Shown: in pieces, positions 58,459-64,000 of the stretch
Layout of the letters: each line of letters begins with the position of its first letter
Numbering within the stretch: the first letter of the stretch is position 1
Assembly: GCF_047219225.1 (NCBI RefSeq)
Contig: NZ_CP178208.1
Span: 2,294,001-2,358,000 of the forward strand
Reading direction: 5' to 3'
DNA from: IMCC45349 sp047219225
GTDB taxonomy: Bacteria > Bacteroidota > Bacteroidia > Flavobacteriales > Flavobacteriaceae
DNA length: 64,000 nucleotides
Position numbers and translations under genes: made by a program
Notes under the pieces: model-generated
Database searches by the model: none
What the model was told of the DNA's origin: nothing
What the model saw: only the letters and a program-made list of their open reading frames with translations

Positions 58459-60861
58459 TTACATGAATCCGCCACCACCAGATTTTTCACGGTTATCACG
58501 ACGTTTTCTACTTAAGGCTCTGTATTTTCCTCCACCAAATCTGTATGAAAGACCAATTCTCCAAGCGTTACTTTCCCAGTTGAATTCTCCCATTTGTGGA
58601 TAAGGTCTGTCACCGTCAAATTCAAACTTCATGGTATTGAATATGTCATTGTAGCTAAAACTAAATGTTGCTTTGTTATCTAAGAATCTATAACGTAAAC
58701 CAGTATTAACTAAAATCATAGGTTTTCTGTTAAACTGAAGACTTTCACTTGCTCCATTATACATTCCAAATAATGATAAGCTTAATTTTTTAGTCACATT
58801 AAAGTTGTTGTTTAATCTGAAGTTAAATGTTGAGTTGTCTATCTCTACATTTTGAGGTCCAGGTACTGGAGCAGTTTGATCTTCAACCACTCCCTTTACA
58901 GTGTTAAAATACGCTTCTGCACTAGCATTTAAACTCCACCATTTTGTAGGTCTGTAGTTACTAGAAATTTCTGCACCATAAGCTTTGTTATTGTCAAAAT
59001 TGTCAAAACTTAAGATTAAACGGTCTCCTGTTGGATCTTCTGGGTCAACAGATACAGAACGGCTAATTTCATCTTCAATAGCTCTATAAAATACACCTGC
59101 AGTAATACTACCTTTGTTAAGTTGTCTAGTGTAGTTAAACTCAATTGAGTTTGTAAACTGTTGTCTTAATTCAGGATTACCTACTGATGTTATACGTGGT
59201 GTACTCCACTCTCTAATTGGGTTGATTTGTCCTAAACCTGGTCTGTCAACACGACGACTAAAGCTTAATTGGTATGAGTTTTTATCTGAAGCACTATATG
59301 TTACGAAAGCAGATGGGTAAATACTAAATTGATCATCTTTAAATTGAGCATCTTCCTGAGTGTCTTGTGCAAAGTCAGCTTGTACTTCATATTGCTCAAA
59401 TCTTGCTCCAATTTGATAAGACCATTTTTCTAAAGTTTTTCCATAAGTAGCATATACAGAGTAGATGCTTCTTTCGTATTCGTAGTCAGAATCAAATAAG
59501 TTACCGCTAGTTGTATCGTAAATGTTTTCTGAATTATTTAATCTGTACTCAGCTCCTAATTCAAGTTTAGCCTTTTCTGATAATGGATTTGTATAATCAA
59601 GGTTGATTACAGTATTATCTCTTTTGTTGTTAACTAAGTCTATGTAACTTGGTCCTGCTGAGAAATTGAAATTAGCACTTTCGTCACTATCAAACGTACT
59701 GTAATCTGCTTCAATACTTATGTTATGTCCTTCTTTAGCAAAGTCTAACTTGTAAGTGGCGTTATACGTAGATGTGTTGTTTTCGTTTGTGTTGTTGAAA
59801 AGCTGGTGGAAACTTGGTGTGTTTCCTGGGTAATATATATCAGTTGTACCATAGCCTTTTCCGTCATATATATTTTGGTTTGTATAAATCGAAAAAGTGT
59901 TTTTGTCATTAATATAATAGTCAATTCCTATTTTATATAAATGAGATTTATTGTTGTTGCCAAAATCGAATTCTTGTCGTGAATTATCGTCTAAACGATC
60001 TATGTTACCATAGTTGTCACTTTTTCCAATGTTGTTACCGTAGTTTCCGTAGAAATTAAATTTACCGTTTCTGTAGTTCATGTCTATTGAACTATTGAAC
60101 TTAGCATTTATTTCTTTACTTAATCCAAGGTTTATGTTACCATTGAAACCAATTTGAGTGTTTTTGTGTAATACAATATTTATAATTCCACTCATACCTT
60201 CTGGGTTGTATTTAGCCGAAGGGTTTGTAATTAACTCAATACTTTTAATTGAAGTAGAAGGAATTTGTTTTAGTAACTGAGCAGCAGGAACGTTTGTAGG
60301 CTTTCCATCTACAAGTACACGAACATTTTGATTACCTCTTAAGCTAATGTCACCACTTTGACTATCAACATTTACAGATGGTAAATTGTTCATGATATCA
60401 CTAGCAGATGCACCTTGAGTAGTAAGGTCTCTACCAACTGTAATTACTTTTCTGTCTACTTTTTGTTGAATAGTTGAAACTTCGGCTACAACTGTAACTT
60501 CATCTAAAGCCGACGCTTCCTCTTCTAATCTAATTTCTCCCAGATTAATTCTAGCAGTTTTACGACTAATAGTAATTTCTTTGTTTACAGTTTTAAATCC
60601 AATATATTGAATAGTAACTGTGGAAGCACCTTCAGGGATTTTGGTTATTTTAAATGAACCGTCTTCTGTAGTGATACCTCCTGTTATTGTTTCTCCTTTA
60701 TCATTTTTAACGATTACATTAACATAAGGTAAGGGTTCGTCTAAGGCAGAGTCAATGACTGTACCTACAACAGTTCCTTCTGTGAAGGCCTTTGTTTCTG
60801 TTGCAAATGCACTTTGAGTGATAAGTAATACTAAAGCACATAGAGTGATTAATTTTCTCAT
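58459..60861 (-). CDS. TonB-dependent outer-membrane receptor
   Basis: 800 aa: signal peptide (1-20), carboxypeptidase-regulatory-like beta-sandwich (about 27-112, AFTEGTVVGTVIDSALDEPL onward), TonB plug (about 118-215 with SIKSIELITNPSAKYNPEGMSG in parts IELITNPSAKYNPEGMSG) and a large C-terminal barrel of the outer-membrane beta-barrel family 3. It ends in an unusual basic, Gly-rich tail (RKRRDNREKSGGGGFM) instead of a terminal aromatic strand. No SusD-like partner is adjacent, so it is not a classical polysaccharide locus; the ligand may be a peptide or metal complex. Confidence 0.92.
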   Translation of the reverse strand: MRKLITLCALVLLITQSAFATETKAFTEGTVVGTVIDSALDEPLPYVNVIVKNDKGETITGGITTEDGSFKITKIPEGASTVTIQYIGFKTVNKEITISRKTARINLGEIRLEEEASALDEVTVVAEVSTIQQKVDRKVITVGRDLTTQGASASDIMNNLPSVNVDSQSGDISLRGNQNVRVLVDGKPTNVPAAQLLKQIPSTSIKSIELITNPSAKYNPEGMSGIINIVLHKNTQIGFNGNINLGLSKEINAKFNSSIDMNYRNGKFNFYGNYGNNIGKSDNYGNIDRLDDNSRQEFDFGNNNKSHLYKIGIDYYINDKNTFSIYTNQNIYDGKGYGTTDIYYPGNTPSFHQLFNNTNENNTSTYNATYKLDFAKEGHNISIEADYSTFDSDESANFNFSAGPSYIDLVNNKRDNTVINLDYTNPLSEKAKLELGAEYRLNNSENIYDTTSGNLFDSDYEYERSIYSVYATYGKTLEKWSYQIGARFEQYEVQADFAQDTQEDAQFKDDQFSIYPSAFVTYSASDKNSYQLSFSRRVDRPGLGQINPIREWSTPRITSVGNPELRQQFTNSIEFNYTRQLNKGSITAGVFYRAIEDEISRSVSVDPEDPTGDRLILSFDNFDNNKAYGAEISSNYRPTKWWSLNASAEAYFNTVKGVVEDQTAPVPGPQNVEIDNSTFNFRLNNNFNVTKKLSLSLFGMYNGASESLQFNRKPMILVNTGLRYRFLDNKATFSFSYNDIFNTMKFEFDGDRPYPQMGEFNWESNAWRIGLSYRFGGGKYRALSRKRRDNREKSGGGGFM

Positions 60862-60984
60862 TTATTTAATTTTGATTGATTAGTTTAAATTGAAAACAAT
60901 TAAGTTTTCTACTTTTATACCTAACAGACGACGTTTTTGCTGTACTGTTACTTTTTTTAACAATAGTTAACAACACTTTAACAA

Positions 60985-61347
60985 ATGAATAAAACGACAT
61001 TAGTTTTTGGAGCTTCATTAAAACCTGAAAGATATTCTAATATTGCTATTAATAGGTTGTTAGATAATGAGATAGAGGTTTTGGCATATGGGATGAAAAA
61101 GGGTGCTATAGAAAAAGTTGAAATTGATACAGATTTAAAGGATTATAAAAATATTGATACAGTAACGCTTTATCTTAACCCAAAACGACAAGAAGAATAT
61201 TACAGTTATATTATCTCTTTAAAACCAAGGAGAGTTATTTTTAATCCAGGAACTGAAAATCCAGAATTTTACAGCATGCTTAAAGAAAACAATATAACAT
61301 TTGAAGTTGCTTGTACGTTGGTGTTACTTGCGACGAATCAATATTAA
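60985..61347 (+). CDS. CoA-binding domain protein (YccU-like)
   Basis: 120-aa Rossmann-like CoA-binding protein: TLVFGASLKPERYSNIAINRLLDNEIEVLAYG at the start, VTLYLNPKRQEEYYSYI in the middle and VIFNPGTENPEFYS before the C-terminal VACTLVLL. Function unknown in the family; presumed ligand CoA. The 3' end overlaps the convergent symporter gene by 24 bp. Confidence 0.88.
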   Translation: MNKTTLVFGASLKPERYSNIAINRLLDNEIEVLAYGMKKGAIEKVEIDTDLKDYKNIDTVTLYLNPKRQEEYYSYIISLKPRRVIFNPGTENPEFYSMLKENNITFEVACTLVLLATNQY

Positions 61348-62781
61348 GCCTATAAAAGTAAATAAGCCGTTTAACGGTAAAAGTTCATAGCCTATAACGT
61401 AGCCTCCAATATTTTCAGCTGGAATTTTTCCAATTATATATACTAAGACTACAGAGCATAAAGCAACTATCCAAACATATTTGTCTTTAATTTGATGCTT
61501 TGTAAAAATTCCAAAAGCAAATAGACCTAATAGAGGTCCATAAGTGTAACCTGCAACAGTTAGTAAACTGTCTATTACGTTGCTATTTAATACATATTTA
61601 AATAGGATAATAACTATTACTAATAAAACACTCATCGCTATATGAGTTTTTTTGCGAATCTTTTTTTGCTCTGCTTCAGGCTTTTTTTCTACATCTAAAA
61701 AGTCAATACAAAACGAAGTAGTTAATGATGTAAGTGCACTGTCTGCACTACTATATGCGGCTGCAATTAATCCTAGCATAAATGTAATAGCTAATATAAT
61801 TCCTAGTCCACTATTTAAAGCTATTTCTGGGAATAATAAATCAGTTTTTGGTTTTCCATCCATTAATGGGATTGCTATATTATGTTTTTCAGCATAAATA
61901 AAGAGTAATGCACCTAATAACATAAATAAAAAGGTAACTCCAACTAAAACAATACTAAAAGAGACCATGTTTTTTTGAGCATCTTTTAAACTTTTACAAG
62001 TAAGATTTTTTTGCATCATATCTTGGTCTAAACCAGTCATACAAATAGTTATAAACATACCTCCAATAAATGACTTGATATAATGACTACGTTCTAAAAA
62101 ACTATCAGTTACAAATACTTTACTGTATTCTTTTAGTTCGTTTGATGCTAAAAAATCAGTAAAACTCCACCCAAGGCTATCGTTAATAAAGTATATAGAT
62201 AAGATTACTGCAATTATCATAAATAATGTTTGTAGTGTATCAGTCCATACAATGGTTTTAATACCTCCTTTATTAGTGTAAATCCAAATTAATAGAATAG
62301 AGATTATAACAGTAATTTCAAAAGGTACTTCCCAAGCATCAAAAACAAATTGTTGTAGAACAATGGCAACTAAAAATAGCCTAAAAGCAGCACCAAGCAC
62401 TCTTGATATAAAGAAGAAAAAAGCACCAGTTTTATGACTGGTAGAACCAAACCTTTCTAATAAATACTCATAAATAGAGGTGACATTCAATTTGTAATAA
62501 ATAGGCATAAGTACAAATGCAACAACAAAATACCCAACCATATAACCCAAAACAACTTGAAAGTAACTAAATTGTGAACCTTCTATCCATCCTGGAACAG
62601 AAATAAAGGTTACACCAGATAATGAAGCGCCAATCATTCCAAAGGCTACTAGATACCATGGGCTTTGTTTTCCAGCTTTAAAAAAGTCATTATTACTATC
62701 ATTTTTACCTGTAAAGTAAGATATGAGCATTAATACGACAAAATAGGCAGATATTAATATTATGATATTTAGTGGAGACAT
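61324..62781 (-). CDS. Sodium:solute symporter (SSS family)
   Basis: 485 aa, about 13 membrane helices, with SSS signatures GMIGASLSGVTFISVPGW (first helix region), RVLGAAFRLFLVAIV, GGIKTIVWTDTLQTLFM and AAYSSADSALTSLTTSF, where the adjacent Ser residues belong to the Na2 site. It imports a solute with sodium; relatives carry sugars, proline, or sialic acid. The substrate cannot be deduced here. Divergent from the large BNR-repeat gene. Confidence 0.93.
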   Translation of the reverse strand: MSPLNIIILISAYFVVLMLISYFTGKNDSNNDFFKAGKQSPWYLVAFGMIGASLSGVTFISVPGWIEGSQFSYFQVVLGYMVGYFVVAFVLMPIYYKLNVTSIYEYLLERFGSTSHKTGAFFFFISRVLGAAFRLFLVAIVLQQFVFDAWEVPFEITVIISILLIWIYTNKGGIKTIVWTDTLQTLFMIIAVILSIYFINDSLGWSFTDFLASNELKEYSKVFVTDSFLERSHYIKSFIGGMFITICMTGLDQDMMQKNLTCKSLKDAQKNMVSFSIVLVGVTFLFMLLGALLFIYAEKHNIAIPLMDGKPKTDLLFPEIALNSGLGIILAITFMLGLIAAAYSSADSALTSLTTSFCIDFLDVEKKPEAEQKKIRKKTHIAMSVLLVIVIILFKYVLNSNVIDSLLTVAGYTYGPLLGLFAFGIFTKHQIKDKYVWIVALCSVVLVYIIGKIPAENIGGYVIGYELLPLNGLFTFIGLILIRRK

Positions 62782-62804
62782 TTTTTATTATTTATTAATA
62801 ATGT

Positions 62805-62812
62805 TACTTTTG
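62805..62812 (+). promoter_or_regulatory. -7 element TACTTTTG
   Basis: TACTTTTG, 29 bp before the ATG of the BNR-repeat protein gene. Confidence 0.5.
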
Positions 62813-62841
62813 AAAACCAAATTAATACTAAAAAAGCAAAA

Positions 62842-64000
62842 ATGATGAGAAAAGTTTATTTTTTATTTAGCCTACTTATGGTGTCTTCTTTGTCTTGGTC
62901 ACAAGAATATAAAAGGATGATTGAGGCTGGAACTTATTCTGTTTTTGAAATAAAAGCTGAAGCAGATGCCTATTTTGAAATTGTAGGTACTGACAGAGGA
63001 AAAGGATATAAACCATACAAAAGATGGGAATATCAAGCGTTTAGAAATATGGATGAGAACGGAATGTTAAAATCTCCGCAGTACTATTTTAATGAGCTTG
63101 AAAACTATAATAATTACTTAAATCAAAACTCTGAAACTTCTAGAGCTTCTGCTCAAGGAAACTGGGAGCCTATGGGACCTGTTGATTGGAATGCTACAAG
63201 TGGATGGAATCCTGGTGTTGGTAGAGTAACTTCTATTGCTGTAGATCCAGCTAATAGTAATCATATTATTATTGGAGGTGAAACAGGCGGTGTGTGGAAA
63301 ACACTTGATGGTGGAACATCTTGGACAGTTTTAACCGATAATATGCCTAGTTTAAGAGTGTATGCATTGGCTATGGATCCAACTGACACTTCAGTTTATT
63401 TTTGGGGATCAAGTGGAGGAACAATTTTTAAATCAACCGATTCTGGTTCTACATGGAATGTTCTTGCAGATGTTGGTGGTGGAGTTGTGAATAAGATTTT
63501 AATTGATCCTACAAATACTACAAAAATGTATTGTAGTGCTGCAAATGGAGGGCTTTTTAAGTCAACTGATTCTGGTACAAACTGGAGTTTAATTCATCCA
63601 AGTGCTAGTACTGGTTATGATATTGAATTTAAACCTGGAGATACAAATATTATATATGCAACAGGAACTCAGTATTTTAAATCGACTAATGGTGGAACAA
63701 CATTTGAAGCTGAAGATACATTGCCGTCATGGAATCAAGAGTTCGTTTCTGGACAAACTAGTTGGACTACTACAGATTCTAACCAAAATGGAACTGTAGG
63801 TCCTAGGACAGGTAACTCAATGGCTATATTTTATATTAACAACTTTTCGCAGCCAATTACAAGGTTAGTCACTCAAACTTTAGATTTAAGTGGTGTAACA
63901 GCACCTGAAATAAATTTTTCATATTCTAATGTAAATTGGGCTGGAGATATTGATAGTTTAAGAGTTTTATATAAAAGTTCTAGTACAGGAACTTGGACAG
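62842..64000 (+). CDS. Secreted BNR/Asp-box repeat protein, 3' end beyond window
   Basis: An open frame that starts ATG at 62842 (a second ATG follows at once) and runs off the window; at least 386 residues. Signal peptide ends SLSWSQ. After a 100-residue N-terminal region come Asp-box repeats forming a beta propeller (TLDGGTSW, STDSGSTW, STDSGTNW, STNGGTTF), preceded by NWEPMGPVDWN, as in VPS10/sortilin-like and sialidase-like propellers. From about residue 320 a MAM or jelly-roll type domain begins. The rest probably ends with a T9SS sorting domain, as in similar flavobacterial proteins; that part is not visible. Confidence 0.85.
   Translation, partial: MMRKVYFLFSLLMVSSLSWSQEYKRMIEAGTYSVFEIKAEADAYFEIVGTDRGKGYKPYKRWEYQAFRNMDENGMLKSPQYYFNELENYNNYLNQNSETSRASAQGNWEPMGPVDWNATSGWNPGVGRVTSIAVDPANSNHIIIGGETGGVWKTLDGGTSWTVLTDNMPSLRVYALAMDPTDTSVYFWGSSGGTIFKSTDSGSTWNVLADVGGGVVNKILIDPTNTTKMYCSAANGGLFKSTDSGTNWSLIHPSASTGYDIEFKPGDTNIIYATGTQYFKSTNGGTTFEAEDTLPSWNQEFVSGQTSWTTTDSNQNGTVGPRTGNSMAIFYINNFSQPITRLVTQTLDLSGVTAPEINFSYSNVNWAGDIDSLRVLYKSSSTGTWT

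Noticed and set aside
63602..63799. 65-codon open frame near the right edge
   Set aside because: Out of frame within the larger BNR-repeat gene that begins at 62842 and continues off the window.

Overview
The window is AT-rich DNA from a member of the Bacteroidota, most likely family Flavobacteriaceae. The grounds are secreted proteins carrying a type IX secretion (Por) C-terminal sorting domain, TonB-dependent receptor, carboxypeptidase-regulatory-like and DUF1573 families, many SPII lipoproteins, and repeated promoter -7 elements of the Bacteroidota form TAnnTTTG (here mostly TAAATTTG or TATTTTTG) instead of an E. coli -10 box. No rRNA, tRNA, CRISPR array, transposase or integrase gene was recognised. 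The genus cannot be fixed from the sequence alone.

Layout. 1-5.8 kb: a truncated unknown gene, a fatty acid hydroxylase/sterol desaturase, a NamZ-type exo-muramidase divergent from an ABC permease, and a one-domain cystathionine beta-synthase-like enzyme. 5.8-12.7 kb: an accessory region, all on the minus strand. It holds orphan small genes, lipoproteins, a gene remnant and a T9SS leucine-rich-repeat surface protein, separated by two families of repeated non-coding elements. 12.7-25.4 kb: an O-methyltransferase and peptide transporter, then a nine-gene operon for kynurenine breakdown (kynureninase, kynurenine 3-monooxygenase, RidA-type deaminase, PhyH dioxygenase, aldehyde dehydrogenase, SDR, 3-hydroxyanthranilate dioxygenase, ACMS decarboxylase, membrane protein). 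The operon is divergent from an IclR-type regulator, with a palindromic operator overlapping the promoter. 25.4-42 kb: methyltransferase, MsrA, NIF3, LpxK, hybrid kinase, GapA, LipA, NRAMP-like transporter, two ECF sigma factors (one with an anti-sigma factor), glycosyltransferase, aquaporin, MurB and an aminotransferase. 42-57 kb: housekeeping genes (protease with PDZ, ValS, ACBP, Psd, CdsA, LUD protein, FtsH, RsfS, BirA, PyrE, Nudix, HtpG). 57-64 kb: KAS III, a TonB-dependent receptor, CoA-binding protein, sodium:solute symporter, and the start of a large secreted BNR-repeat protein that runs off the window.

The most interesting signal is in the accessory region. Three copies of a roughly 140-bp element (5843-5983, 9930-10067, 11962-12106) lie on the 3' side of minus-strand orphan genes. 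They have mutually complementary, covarying arms, an inner hairpin and, in two copies, a bulged base at the same place. One outer boundary carries a 7-mer fitting the integron RYYYAAC box; the other boundary supplies the stop codon of the upstream gene. All seven wobble positions pair as G-T only on the strand opposite to the genes, as in folded integron attC sites. No integrase lies in the window, so this is either an attC-like cassette array or a new structured element. A second repeat family (6662-6793, 9804-9852, 54984-55090) contains a TACGTA hairpin, and one copy contains a perfect 24-bp inverted repeat; two copies flank the leucine-rich-repeat surface gene as direct repeats.
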